The translations under genes and the position numbers were made by a program. A stretch of 64,000 nt of DNA from IMG/VR virus record IMGVR_UViG_3300047510_001751, positions 1 to 64,000 of that record; one strand, written 5' to 3'. Positions 11,901 through 16,951 of the stretch are shown piece by piece (position 1 is the stretch's first letter; each line of letters opens with the position of its first letter). Source of the stretch: a virus. Under the pieces are notes generated by a model. It did no database searches. It was not told the origin of the DNA and worked only from the letters and a program-made list of their open reading frames with translations.

Positions 11901-13423
11901 GGTCTAACAATAGTTCTACGTAGGTCATAGCCGATTAGAGAGCAACCTCTGGGAACAATAGCACCACCAGTAGAAGCATTAAATTTGTAAAGAACGTTAT
12001 CTGGATTGGAAAGATCAAGAATAGAATTATCTTCCCACTCTTCCAATGCTCTATTGTAATTAAATACTGGAATATCACCAGTAATTTGAATACTAGAAAG
12101 ACTTGTAATATCTCCTTCTGAAATTACAGTGGTAATGATGCTAACAAGAGTATCAATTGTTGATTGTACATCAACACAAGTAGCAGCATTTCCTGATGGA
12201 AGATTTGGAACAATTGCTCCACCAGAGCCATAAGTTGCTGGACCAGCAAGAATATTTAAGTCTTTTGAATAAAGCTGATTGGTTACAGCTTTTTTCATCA
12301 TATCACGAGCAGCATTAAAAGCAAACACAGATTGTGCTTCTTCGCCCAAAAGACCATTAGAAATTGGAAGACCTTCTTTTGTGAAATATGCTTTAGATGC
12401 GGCAACGACATTAGCATTTCCGCCATTAGCGAGGTCAGCAGCAACAGCATCAACAATGTAACCAATGTCACGTTTACACTTAGCTTCCCCAGTACCGATG
12501 GTAGCAACTGTTTCTACAGGAAGATTTTCAAGATTACCAGTATTAATAATACTAGTTACAATTGCTGTAAGAGTGTCAATTGTAGTTTGAATATCAGCAC
12601 AAGAATTTACATTGGTATTTGATCCTGTAAGAGGATCTGCATTGAGCGTTAAATCTTTATAAGTTAGCTGATTGGTTACAGCAGATTTCATCAAATCTCT
12701 TGCTTTATTAAAAGCAGTGATTGACTCTGCTTCTTCTCCCTGAAGACCATTATCAATCCAAGCAGTTCCAGAATTATTGAAGTAATTTTGAAGGAATTTA
12801 CGAGTATAGCGATTACCGCCACCTAGCAATACATCCAAAGATACAGCATCAATAAAAAATCCAATATCACGTTGACATTTAACTGAATCTGGATTTACAA
12901 ATGTAGGATGAGTAATAGCAATTTGAGCAAAAGCTCCACTGATAATTTCTTGACGATTTTTTTGAATTAAACGATATGAGTCAAATCCTCTATTTAAAGG
13001 ACTTTCAATTGGATCTCCAGGTACTACCCAATCAGTTCCCCAAGCAGCTTCGTCATATTGAATAGCAATTTCGCCAAAAGCTCGATCAATAATTTCTTGT
13101 CTATTAGAAATAATTAAAGTTTTAGCGTCAAAATATCTTTGCTTTTCTCCTCGGTCAATTTCAACAAGTCCTGGTCTGTTATCAATAAAGTGATCACCAG
13201 GCATCAACATGATGCTAAATTGGTCAAATCTATCGTTATCTTGTCCTGGCAGATAAGAATAACGGGCTACTTCAAGAAAGGCTCTTTGAATTGTCTTAAA
13301 TGGACGTAAAGGAGAGTTACCTCTATTGTCTAACTCATCTGTAGCATTGAAATCATCTGGAGAAACATAGAGATATTTACCAGTTTTGCTTGAATACAGA
13401 TTATCAAGTCTTGTAAGAGCCAT
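2909..13423 (-). CDS. Giant virion structural protein (3504 aa), probable baseplate/fibre component
   Basis: A single uninterrupted frame of 3504 residues. The N-terminus ('PFKTIQRAFLEVARYSY', 'FSIMLMPGDHF') looks like the start of a right-handed beta-helix/pectate-lyase-like virion domain. At least four copies of a roughly 100-residue module follow, marked by 'C.RDIGYxVDAV', a GG turn and, in most copies, a later Cys-Ala/Val-Asp segment; two adjacent copies lie at residues ~183-298 and ~315-440, others near 10.1-10.3 kb and 9.2-9.5 kb. The C-terminal third consists of short repeats with 'NGG', 'GDLxV' and 'TTN', typical of trimeric fibres. A TATAAATA late promoter and an upstream terminator precede it. 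Large proteins of this type are common in T4-like cyanophages; the exact T4 equivalent is not clear. Confidence 0.85.
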   Translation of the reverse strand: MALTRLDNLYSSKTGKYLYVSPDDFNATDELDNRGNSPLRPFKTIQRAFLEVARYSYLPGQDNDRFDQFSIMLMPGDHFIDNRPGLVEIDRGEKQRYFDAKTLIISNRQEIIDRAFGEIAIQYDEAAWGTDWVVPGDPIESPLNRGFDSYRLIQKNRQEIISGAFAQIAITHPTFVNPDSVKCQRDIGFFIDAVSLDVLLGGGNRYTRKFLQNYFNNSGTAWIDNGLQGEEAESITAFNKARDLMKSAVTNQLTYKDLTLNADPLTGSNTNVNSCADIQTTIDTLTAIVTSIINTGNLENLPVETVATIGTGEAKCKRDIGYIVDAVAADLANGGNANVVAASKAYFTKEGLPISNGLLGEEAQSVFAFNAARDMMKKAVTNQLYSKDLNILAGPATYGSGGAIVPNLPSGNAATCVDVQSTIDTLVSIITTVISEGDITSLSSIQITGDIPVFNYNRALEEWEDNSILDLSNPDNVLYKFNASTGGAIVPRGCSLIGYDLRRTIVRPLYVPDPADGTQERTSIFNLTGGCYIWQFTIKDGDLSENSPLYDSNDRVGKVYFQKGNNTQLAVPEYSHHKITIMTYADLDDLDLYYNKVATAFALFQPTIDDGDLEALPQENRIVGPLSDTRSIVNLRLKQSTNPSKTIIVATTKIAHGYFVNQYVAIVDNGLNDLLNGTFKVTAVDQEDPRVFEYEVATTPAILGLDINETGYSNSSTPSLNLSARSQAEIDSVESASPYVFNCSIRSTWGQCGMWADGSKATGFKSMVVAQYTGVSLQRDDRAFIRYDEFSNTWNQASLTDAFATIPYHTKGDAYWKDDWRNFHIRASDDSFIQCVSVFAVGFFDHFLMESGGDMSITNSNSNFGNTSLHAVGFKGFSFNQDKGGYITDIIPVKEVDDSAFNETELKYYSIALQPSKDVTNQTKLYYGSDDSYSPFDRPSTSISGYRLGAKTDEKIFLKLKSPSGTTENYFSTVTPNGFKRYTVALETLNPDGISIDNRAQDASNIIETNKTFIQQEAYGYILQKYPELTTKTTINISKCERDIGYFVDAVVQDLRLGGNINTIQAAEGYYIGGQLAYIPNELNETIEALDYVKNLCIAAMRNYDYLIRNCITTQGSAIVDIGDTSGILVGMKVTQYDYTIANFTNGKLNPLATPVQINPVIPNNVYVKRIVDSTRIELGNIGSKLDEGLSVPANLNSSSAYLYFQFPKTASIIDSDSNLQGTWAATPAIKDDTLIQDVSTWGPTEGNGYPECSNVANAIQEYFVNIFLILNQGLTPLGGREIDASNLILSNKELIVQEAIDRMLGDNSGFNLSSFYPEFISDVRLFVDAIAYNVKFGGNNDVYDFSREYVLQPNILSGERPQAIQVYVEVRDLAIQAMKNQVITIEGDHNLSQVIDNTVIGDISGEAGVYDPANDCADVASTITTFAGILTQAIGTDADPGDLIGINRTEPEFNNVTRVEPVLDTANLASRSTLFTVNTGGGTSNPHKFETGTAVRLVPKAREGTNPDKRVIRLPRGFETNTIYYVIAPGRATSPEDYSDEVKYPNTFGSDESTKIMLARTKENAAAGIYIYSSETDSIDPDVEIELQQYVLDDTYDLHQYLCNFVTGQTDVIQTDVPHIFDVPSSSDTVHKVFFRTFGDPSESELPQITNAGITEPIDTTTYYYARFVTPKTFALFYSSAEAIAGTPRIIFTPGFGKNFYVFSDKRESPVKFDAALVNSDTTTGQWYINTKNEISNNFNIIKRIQELGDTLKDARSKNTFYKRLKDGRNAQDRIYRLRYVIPEYAQGVRDPLNGFVLKARTDETRKLLPQRIVLSPVASGSPDLAYFEIQVQQPTGGTIAQQLGLPKNELDINFAYDPYNINQVKVVDSDKTQSKVSFSIQSARQVEVEGSNYLELTVFDYGITNDQLRNEKFTTVKINAPQGGSFRFNTLSSVSNNRITWSGFSAGSGYLQGYFNVEDTDEHYLIIKNIDDNKRIEYNSLVDTVFTQPVLDNDGEPVFDGNGNAVVIFATLEAKENSVGSPNNTLSKSDRKDYLYSIKDANVLTMTPGDIIEDDDSTQYRIISVEDAGEIEDSFYIFDIDEIQRRIPNQQAGIYYLTCIKGNVSPYPTGPGVGTNFRNFKFSQPISQLYPLDYKNDPLWFQVRPDGTRDTSITDVPATICAADNFVHGLVTTNDSKNSETKEVVLDFINNPALDRYDYVTNAITAQSGNATSGSEDRLIPISGDSPYPTENRLYVELRRPSIARSGNHTFEYLGFGPGNYSTGFPLRQEVVLSDIQDFYAQSKREDGGIVFYTGLNSNGDLYIGNRKINAITGEETFLEKAELVSSDDEEGDLGGLVTTFELPVVFERDITVDGDANFNNPVTINVEPQEPFALTVVSNLNSAAGEDVTLDSATFALSDIPSEGNIVLSKNNIYSAIFTLNPRGNTALSGQNYSIRTHVDQTNGNVPSNYTPNQELNTLGLNVEFGSVSPIPGDILLKGNQVDKTGSLGWIFSNFYDEVTESVFTVTALGSNVVEFTLQVGVTNADIGIVQGSKLKITGFTGRFANLNGLRTVGTVTTNKFQVTSPFIISTSIDDPTIIPADWKIEISRNSWKEFGVLGAETIRTNTDNYGDFKLGINTLSRAKHGSGGDQLEGFVSEAVDPRANLDVVGNAFISGRTLSTTPNNFIDNPLLANRTFNKVDHAFIVGFDPRVNTPDDEVVLRVASTTAVTASNVGGRIGINTTLAELDRNFVVKGNARITNDLKLESNLAINGGSLTTTSTAFNLIDTVATSVNAFSVAEELNIGNITNEDQTINVGNVSNTQVVNVGRFAPITELWIHSGSTNSLIDIGTVSETNTNTSIIRMGGAYGKLSNVESLFNIKNRFTEIDGNLTIGTYNPPGTGFSEFQVNSRELEMFSRNVSTLDFATSVTRLKIGGAGGFTTINNTLVAENAAEIKGDITLIGGLNAGAFTVRRGSFGTPTTLHSRGNIDNLNVDIFKKVEIERTIDTQGLSLWGGSEYQVNPANPEEYFLPIGEESFNQFGIGDYVLIDRSLQVTGQNTTASPVGEQYSELVQVIELTNLNDISDLPLRIKVRRARNALTGDQLMVSGPNVGSSTGTYRYLRTDHPDNAVLVKYTLANDVSFINEENGLNNPGSGTIQTIQTGVFSGSVISGDILRFSDGELANVNAINQTTNQKFVINDGGNPATEVFVVDSTTGNTDILGTLNVNKTFTLIGSTTTNQERLVITNGTSQRFAVDSATGNTCIFGDLGIGGANCDRFTVQGSTSNTTLRGGNLLITDNNPVDDGDGGLVFGQKLFLQNSTGNLTISGTLSVEGTGLSTFSGDVKINGGDLTVNKIVSDGDGGTLEQKLFEIGNDGSMDFAGVTGFFTPSGARKWVYVSGGEDVIEAVSNVNYFVAPSADTIVKLPQNPTTGDIIRVVDVGGNLTYNISLRFRGPTGVRVQGDSTNSGQGPSIGSTYNGGELVVQSPNAGLGLVYVGALNYDGTTTGAPPSQQGWWLMEI
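12104..12877 (-). repeat. Two adjacent copies of a ~100-residue protein module
   Basis: Within the giant virion gene, residues ~183-298 and ~315-440 share the same order of motifs: 'CQRDIGFFIDAV' / 'CKRDIGYIVDAV', then 'GLQGEEAES' / 'GLLGEEAQS', 'ARDLMKSAVTNQL' / 'ARDMMKKAVTNQL' and 'CADIQTTIDTL' / 'CVDVQSTIDTL'. More diverged copies lie at about 10.1-10.3 kb and 9.2-9.5 kb. The arrangement indicates internal duplication inside the protein. Confidence 0.75.
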
Positions 13424-13464
13424 AATTACTCAGACCTACTAGTTGTGTGCTTTCTTCTTCAAAG

Positions 13465-13472
13465 TATTTATA
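13465..13472 (-). promoter_or_regulatory. T4-type late promoter
   Basis: Exact TATAAATA on the minus strand, 42 bases before the ATG of the giant virion gene and just after the terminator hairpin at 13477-13502. This matches the gp55-dependent late promoter box of T4-like phages. Confidence 0.75.
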
Positions 13473-13476
13473 CAAT

Positions 13477-13502
13477 AAAACCCCTCCCGAAGGAGAGGTT
13501 TT
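13477..13502 (-). terminator. Intrinsic terminator after tRNA-Asn
   Basis: On the minus strand: A-run, CCTCTCC, loop TTC, GGGAGGGG, then TTTTA. It ends the accessory/tRNA transcript before the late promoter of the giant virion gene. The A-run on the other side means it could also work in the plus direction. Confidence 0.75.
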
Positions 13503-13544
13503 AAGGCACACGGAAGGGGTTTGGATCATGGCAGTATCGCCAAC

Positions 13545-13615
13545 TGGGGCGGCGGGATTCGAACCTGCAACCGATCGGTTAACAGCCGATAGCTCTGCCG
13601 TTGAGCTACACCCCA
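13545..13615 (-). tRNA. tRNA-Asn (GTT)
   Basis: 71-nt cloverleaf: acceptor TGGGGTG/CGCCCCA, D-arm GCTC..GAGC, anticodon stem ATCGG/CCGAT with loop CTGTTAA (anticodon GTT), T-loop TTCGAAT. One A-C mismatch in the T-stem. CCA is not encoded. The 5' end touches the stop codon of the endonuclease VII-like gene. Confidence 0.9.
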
Positions 13616-14041
13616 TTAAGTTAAATATGATCCTTGTAAATATTTGAGAGCTTTTTCAACACCTTCAACAGTATCACCAAGTCTCCCAATACCCACATTA
13701 CAGTTATCACAAATAAATCCACGAATAGTTTGGGTGTTATGAATATGGTCACAAACTAATTTTAGATCAGTTCTGCCACAGCAAGAACAAGGAGTTCCTA
13801 CTGGAGGAGTTTTAATTTTAAATATGCTCATTAATTTACGAGCAGCTTTATTATATTTTTTCCCAACAGAACTTCTACACACTTTACACACTGATCGAAG
13901 GTCTCCTTTAGACCCCCGATTTACATGATAATAATCTTTATTGAAGGGTTTTTCAATTCCACAACAAGCACATGCTTTTCTGATTTGTTGGGACAATTCA
14001 GATTTTTCATTAAAAAGAATTTCAATAACAGATGCAGACAT
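13616..14041 (-). CDS. Endonuclease VII-like (His-Me finger) nuclease
   Basis: 141 residues. Four Cys-x-x-Cys pairs are visible ('CACC', 'CKVC', 'CSCC', 'CDNC'), and the C-terminal core 'VCDHIHNTQTIRGFIC' followed by 'DNCNVGIGRLGD' is the recombination endonuclease VII family signature (DH..H...G.C..CN.G.G...D). Members resolve branched DNA (T4 gp49) or act as mobile HNH-like endonucleases; the location in a tRNA island, next to another HNH gene, favours the mobile type. It starts two bases after the stop of a 47-residue gene, and its TAA stop is immediately followed by the first base of tRNA-Asn. Confidence 0.8.
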   Translation of the reverse strand: MSASVIEILFNEKSELSQQIRKACACCGIEKPFNKDYYHVNRGSKGDLRSVCKVCRSSVGKKYNKAARKLMSIFKIKTPPVGTPCSCCGRTDLKLVCDHIHNTQTIRGFICDNCNVGIGRLGDTVEGVEKALKYLQGSYLT

Positions 14042-14043
14042 AA

Positions 14044-14187
14044 CTAAAATACTTCTTTAGATTTAATTTTTACCCAATTGAGTAAATTCAAATATTGAAA
14101 CTTATCGTCGGTTTCCTCCTTTGTTTGAATTAGGGTTTCAAGTGCTTCGATAACCATTTCGTGATCTTTTTTAGATAAAAGAGTCAT
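14044..14187 (-). CDS. Small acidic/charged protein (47 aa), unknown function
   Basis: Short frame from ATG at 14187, preceded by GAGGG at a suitable distance, ending TAG two bases before the endonuclease VII-like gene. The product is predicted helical and rich in Lys, Glu and Leu ('LSKKDHEMVIEALETLIQ'). No family recognised. Its tight coupling to the next gene and good ribosome-binding site support it. The 43-bp repeat copy lies 36 bases upstream of its start. Confidence 0.6.
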   Translation of the reverse strand: MTLLSKKDHEMVIEALETLIQTKEETDDKFQYLNLLNWVKIKSKEVF

Positions 14188-14222
14188 TTGTTTACCCTCG
14201 ACTTTTTTGACGATTTTTTGGC

Positions 14223-14265
14223 GGGGAATTTTTTCCCGATTTCATGGATTTAGTTTTTCAATTTC
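14223..14265 (-). repeat. 43-bp dispersed repeat, copy 1
   Basis: Matches the copy at 17419-17461 at 40 of 43 positions (differences at positions 3, 22 and 37 of the element). It contains GGGAA-TTTTT-TCCC, a small inverted repeat. Similarity continues weakly for ~30 more bases toward the downstream small gene (AAAAAAGT.GAG). Sits between tRNA-Leu(TAG) and the 47-residue gene in otherwise non-coding DNA. Confidence 0.85.
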
Positions 14266-14282
14266 GGATTATAGAATCCGAT

Positions 14283-14363
14283 GTCGATGAGAGGACTTGA
14301 ACCTCCACGTCCGAAGACACTGGAACCTAAACCCAGTGCGTCTACCAATTCCGCCACATCGAC
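14283..14363 (-). tRNA. tRNA-Leu (TAG)
   Basis: 81 nt, class II with long variable arm. Acceptor GTCGATG/CATCGAC is perfect, anticodon loop carries TAG, T-loop TTCAAGT. Followed on the minus strand by a 6-bp hairpin (CGGATT/AATCCG). Confidence 0.9.
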
Positions 14364-14410
14364 ATAACCACCACGGCATTCTGGTTTATCTTTCCAGCGC
14401 AAATGATGGT

Positions 14411-14483
14411 TCCTCTGTCTGGGAATTGAACCCAGTTTCCAACTCCCTTGTCGGGGTGTCCTTACCAATAGACTACCAGAGGA
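14411..14483 (-). tRNA. tRNA-like sequence with degenerate anticodon arm (probable tRNA pseudogene)
   Basis: Acceptor (CCTCTG/CAGAGG), D-arm (GTCT..GGAC with loop ATTGGTAA) and a perfect T-arm (CTGGG TTCAATT CCCAG) are all present on the minus strand. The anticodon arm, around CACCCCGACAAGGGAGT, does not fold into a standard 5-bp stem with a 7-base loop, and there is no U at position 33. The isotype cannot be assigned (a GAC reading is possible but weak). Either a decayed tRNA or a tRNA with an odd anticodon arm. Confidence 0.5.
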
Positions 14484-14548
14484 TTGGTGAGTCGGATATG
14501 ATGATCCCGACTCGTATGAAAGATCCGAACATTTCCAGACCTTTCAAA

Positions 14549-14621
14549 GCCCAAGGTCGGACTCGAACCGACGACCTACGCTTTACAAAAGCGTTGCTCT
14601 ATCCAACTGAGCTACTGAGGC
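14549..14621 (-). tRNA. tRNA-Thr (TGT)
   Basis: 73 nt: acceptor GCCTCAG/CTTGGGC (one mismatch, one wobble), D-arm GCTC..GAGC, anticodon stem ACGCT/AGCGT with loop TTTGTAA (TGT), T-loop TTCGAGT. Its first ten bases encode the last codons and TAG stop of the CpeT-like gene. Confidence 0.9.
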
Positions 14622-15136
14622 ATTCTAGCAAATTCAAACCTACCATATTTAGATCCCCAAAGCTGATGTTTATGTTCAGCACAGAATCCACGGTCCATAA
14701 CATAATAATGAGTTGGAGTCAACTCAATTTGATTTTGAAGATAAGTCTCTCGACCCATCCAGTCTACCATACAATCACAACCTTGTATACCCCCGACAAA
14801 TGACTGACCTTGTTGAGTGAGAACTACATCACAGCCAGACTTTAATTTTAGCACATCCTTGTCAATGTTGTCAAGGTGTTTAAATCCAAGATAAGTTTCT
14901 TTATTTTGGATTTCATAATTATAAATTCTAATTTGGTTATTTTCTTGAATTGGTTCAAGAACAAATTGCCTGTATGGTTTATTTAATTGATAATTGTATG
15001 CTTGTTCGCCATAAATTAATCCTTCACCCAAATTTACATGAGTAACTCTAATGTAGGCGTACTTACTTGGGTGAGAAAATGCTTGAATTTTATTTTCAAA
15101 TCTTCCTTCAATTAATCTAAAAAATTCATTAATCAT
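14612..15136 (-). CDS. cpeT: CpeT-like phycobilin lyase/bilin-binding protein
   Basis: 174 residues. Strong CpeT/CpcT family pattern: 'ENKIQAFSHPSKYAYIRV' near the N-terminus, 'YGEQAYNYQLNKPYRQ', 'LKSGCDVVL', 'CDCMVDWMGRETYL', and the C-terminal 'DRGFCAEHKHQLWGS..G.FEF'. In cyanobacteria CpeT helps attach phycoerythrobilin to phycoerythrin; cyanophage CpeT binds the bilin and may act as a carrier. Last codons and the TAG stop lie inside tRNA-Thr. Overlaps the upstream 88-residue gene by 8 bases, so the two are probably co-transcribed. Confidence 0.88.
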   Translation of the reverse strand: MINEFFRLIEGRFENKIQAFSHPSKYAYIRVTHVNLGEGLIYGEQAYNYQLNKPYRQFVLEPIQENNQIRIYNYEIQNKETYLGFKHLDNIDKDVLKLKSGCDVVLTQQGQSFVGGIQGCDCMVDWMGRETYLQNQIELTPTHYYVMDRGFCAEHKHQLWGSKYGRFEFARMPQ

Positions 15137-15395
15137 CTTTTGGCAGTAATTCAGGATTTTCTAATTCAAGTTCAAACATTAATGGATGTACTTCTTCTAG
15201 TATCAAATAGTTAGACCATACATAAAGATCTTCATCATCAAAATCTCTATTACTAAGAGCTTCTGTTTGAATGCCTGGGTGATCTTGAACTATTTGTGGA
15301 AGTTCATCAAAGGTATATGGCATACCTTGAATGAAATACATACGAACTACCTCGCCCATATAAAAGCAATATGATTGAGATAGTGTGTATTTCAT
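15129..15395 (-). CDS. Hypothetical acidic protein (88 aa)
   Basis: An 88-residue protein with an acidic C-terminus ('ELELENPELLPKDD') and no family I recognise. Preceded 20 bases upstream by CTAAATA, a late-promoter-like box. It overlaps the start of the CpeT-like gene, suggesting coupled translation. No signal peptide; one aromatic-rich N-terminal stretch. Could modulate or accompany the CpeT-like protein, but this rests on position only. Confidence 0.6.
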   Translation of the reverse strand: MKYTLSQSYCFYMGEVVRMYFIQGMPYTFDELPQIVQDHPGIQTEALSNRDFDDEDLYVWSNYLILEEVHPLMFELELENPELLPKDD

Positions 15396-15414
15396 TACTT
15401 TTTTCCACTCAATT

Positions 15415-15421
15415 TATTTAG
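15415..15421 (-). promoter_or_regulatory. Late-promoter-like box (CTAAATA)
   Basis: CTAAATA on the minus strand 20 bases before the 88-residue gene. One change from the ATAAATA core, so weaker evidence than other sites. Confidence 0.4.
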
Positions 15422-15426
15422 TGGAA

Positions 15427-15499
15427 TACCCGTGGTCAGATTCGAACTGACCCTGGAAGCATTTTAAGTGCTCTGTCTCTGCCGCTGGACTACACGGGC
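15427..15499 (-). tRNA. tRNA-Leu (TAA) with a short variable arm
   Basis: 73 nt. Acceptor GCCCGTG/CACGGGT, anticodon stem GAGCA/TGCTT with loop CTTAAAA (anticodon TAA), T-arm GTCAG TTCGAAT CTGAC. The variable loop is only 5 bases, whereas leucine tRNAs normally have a long class II arm. The anticodon stem-loop core AGCACTTAAAATGCT is identical to what I recall of T4 tRNA-Leu. Confidence 0.8.
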
Positions 15500-15513
15500 A
15501 TGTGTATGAGACA

Positions 15514-15542
15514 ATCATAGCAGGTTTTGCTGAGATTGTCAA
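15514..15542 (-). promoter_or_regulatory. Sigma70-type promoter between tRNA genes
   Basis: Minus strand TTGACA (15542-15537), 17-base spacer, TATGAT (15519-15514). Transcription would start about 8 bases before tRNA-Leu(TAA) and read into the 88-residue and CpeT-like genes. Confidence 0.75.
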
Positions 15543-15543
15543 G

Positions 15544-15616
15544 TGCTGGTTGTGGGGATCGAACCCACCTGTCTTGCCTTATGAGGGCAGTGCTTTCTCC
15601 AGAGAGCTAAACCAGC
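15544..15616 (-). tRNA. tRNA-Met (CAT)
   Basis: 73 nt: acceptor GCTGGTT/AACCAGC, D-arm GCTC.., anticodon loop CTCATAA (CAT), T-loop TTCGATC. A CAT anticodon could also belong to a lysidine-modified tRNA-Ile2; this cannot be settled by eye, though a separate tRNA-Ile(TAT) is encoded nearby. Its first ten bases carry the end and TAG stop of the HNH gene upstream. Confidence 0.88.
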
Positions 15617-16038
15617 GTTTGTAAAAACTCTCCCCAACTATCACCATAATGTAAGATATGGTGACAATTATGACAAAGAAGATCACATTTGTCAACTTCT
15701 TCTTTAATGGTTTCCCATTTTCTATTAGCAAAAGATCTTCCATCAAGTTTTAATTCTTTTTGAGATGGGTCTCTGTGGTGAAAACATAGAGTTGCTGGTC
15801 TATCTTCGCCACATTTTTCACATTTGCCACCTTTATATTGAAGGGCTTTCCATTTATTAGAATAACCTCTTGCTTTTTGTTCAGTATAAGTGTCTCGGTT
15901 TATTGTAACTGGGTCATTTTTATAACGCCATTTTTGCCTACAAGCATTACTACACCATTTTTTTAGTCGTCCTTTTGTCATTCTCTCATTAAGAATGTCA
16001 CATCCACAACCTTGACAAGTAGTAATATTAGTATCCAT
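15607..16038 (-). CDS. HNH endonuclease with N-terminal zinc finger
   Basis: 143 residues from the ATG at 16038 ('MDTNITTCQGCGC'). N-terminal 'CQGCGCDI...WCSNACRQKWR' is a zinc-binding module; the C-terminal core 'CEKCGEDRPATLCFHHRD', then 'CDLLCHNCHHILH', is an HNH nuclease. Such free-standing HNH proteins are usually homing endonucleases. The chosen start is the one downstream of the TATAAATA box at 16067-16074; a longer frame from 16065 would begin before the predicted transcript start. The TAG stop lies inside tRNA-Met. Confidence 0.82.
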   Translation of the reverse strand: MDTNITTCQGCGCDILNERMTKGRLKKWCSNACRQKWRYKNDPVTINRDTYTEQKARGYSNKWKALQYKGGKCEKCGEDRPATLCFHHRDPSQKELKLDGRSFANRKWETIKEEVDKCDLLCHNCHHILHYGDSWGEFLQTLV

Positions 16039-16066
16039 AATGGTGTTATGAAGATATACATACACC

Positions 16067-16074
16067 TATTTATA
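16067..16074 (-). promoter_or_regulatory. T4-type late promoter
   Basis: Exact TATAAATA on the minus strand, 29 bases before the HNH start codon at 16038 and downstream of tRNA-Ile. It decides the start of the HNH gene. Confidence 0.7.
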
Positions 16075-16090
16075 CAACAAGTGTATGTAA

Positions 16091-16162
16091 TGGGAATACT
16101 GGGAGTTGAACCCAGACTAAGCCCTTATAAGGAGCCCGCTCTAACCATTAAGCTATACTCCC
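16091..16162 (-). tRNA. tRNA-Ile (TAT)
   Basis: 72 nt: acceptor GGGAGTA/TATTCCC, anticodon stem GGCTC/GGGCT with loop CTTATAA (TAT), T-arm CTGGG TTCAACT CCCAG. Reads the rare AUA codon, common in this AT-rich genome. Confidence 0.88.
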
Positions 16163-16195
16163 ATGAAATGAAGTGATTATATCAATTTAATGGCT

Positions 16196-16774
16196 TCATA
16201 TTCGTCCTGTTGCTTTCGATAGCCAATTTAAATTAAGAACTAACCTATGAGAAGTGTTTGTCGAAGAAACTCCTGTGTGAAGCATGTTATTCGGAAACAC
16301 ACAAATTCTATTTTCTATAGATTTTACTATAGTACCGTCAGAAAATTCTGTAAACCCATTATTGGTATTAATGTAATAAATTGCCGTCATTCCTTTTCCC
16401 AAAAAAGAGTTAGATACATCTACATGAAACCCTGCTTTATTAAAGCGTCCTGTGTTGGGGGTTAAATTAATTTGTGCTCTCAATAAAGAAGATATTTGTA
16501 GTTTATCTACAATTGGCTCTATTATAGGATAGTATTCATTTCTTGTAACATCATGTGATACTTGAGTATCTTCAATATAGCGGTGATGAACACTAACTAG
16601 TTTATGTACAAAATGTAAATTACTATTTGGATTTCCTACATAAAGATTATTTGGTAAAATAGTTCCTCTATTCCAAGGAAATTTAGAGCTGTTTGTAGTA
16701 TTTAAAATATTTAAATGCTGAGAGGCTTCTAAAAAATTATCGATCGTTGTTATACTATCTACATATAACATCAA
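16196..16774 (-). CDS. 2OG-Fe(II) oxygenase
   Basis: 192 residues. The iron and 2-oxoglutarate ligands are visible: 'GFHVD' gives HxD, 'PNNMLHTGVSS' the distal His, and 'SHRLVLNLNWL' the Arg that would bind 2-oxoglutarate. 'TAIYYINTNNGFTEF' lies between them, as in prolyl-4-hydroxylase-like enzymes. T4-like cyanophages commonly carry several such genes; substrates are unknown. The start overlaps the end of a 42-residue gene by 20 bases; a second Met directly follows the first, so the exact start may be one codon later. Confidence 0.83.
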   Translation of the reverse strand: MMLYVDSITTIDNFLEASQHLNILNTTNSSKFPWNRGTILPNNLYVGNPNSNLHFVHKLVSVHHRYIEDTQVSHDVTRNEYYPIIEPIVDKLQISSLLRAQINLTPNTGRFNKAGFHVDVSNSFLGKGMTAIYYINTNNGFTEFSDGTIVKSIENRICVFPNNMLHTGVSSTNTSHRLVLNLNWLSKATGRI

Positions 16775-16883
16775 ATTTTTTCTTCATTTGTTTTACACGT
16801 TTTTTAGCAGCTCGTAAAGCCTGAGGTTTAAGAGTCCTCTTTTGTTCTTTGCTGCTGTGATGTTGCCAGTTTGGAACAGTCAT
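16755..16883 (-). CDS. Small basic protein (42 aa)
   Basis: Short frame from ATG at 16883, rich in Lys/Arg ('QALRAAKKRVKQMKKKF'). A TATAAATA box lies 22 bases before the start, as for other late genes here, and the end overlaps the 2OG oxygenase start, suggesting coupling. No family recognised; the charge suggests nucleic-acid or capsid association, which is inference only. Confidence 0.5.
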   Translation of the reverse strand: MTVPNWQHHSSKEQKRTLKPQALRAAKKRVKQMKKKFDVICR

Positions 16884-16904
16884 TGGATTTCTTTGACCTG
16901 TGTG

Positions 16905-16912
16905 TATTTATA
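16905..16912 (-). promoter_or_regulatory. T4-type late promoter
   Basis: Exact TATAAATA on the minus strand, 22 bases before the 42-residue gene and the 2OG oxygenase gene behind it. Confidence 0.65.
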
Positions 16913-16951
16913 GTACCACCTACAGGTGAGCTTGTCAAGCCGATTGTGCCA

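Noticed and set aside
14297-14803. Plus-strand frame across the tRNA cluster
   Set aside because: It runs antisense through tRNA-Leu, the tRNA-like sequence, tRNA-Thr and the CpeT-like gene; not compatible with those features.
14838-14875. TTGACA-like boxes inside the CpeT-like gene
   Set aside because: Two TTGACA-type hexamers occur, but spacing to the -10-like TAAAAT is wrong for both and they lie in the middle of coding sequence.
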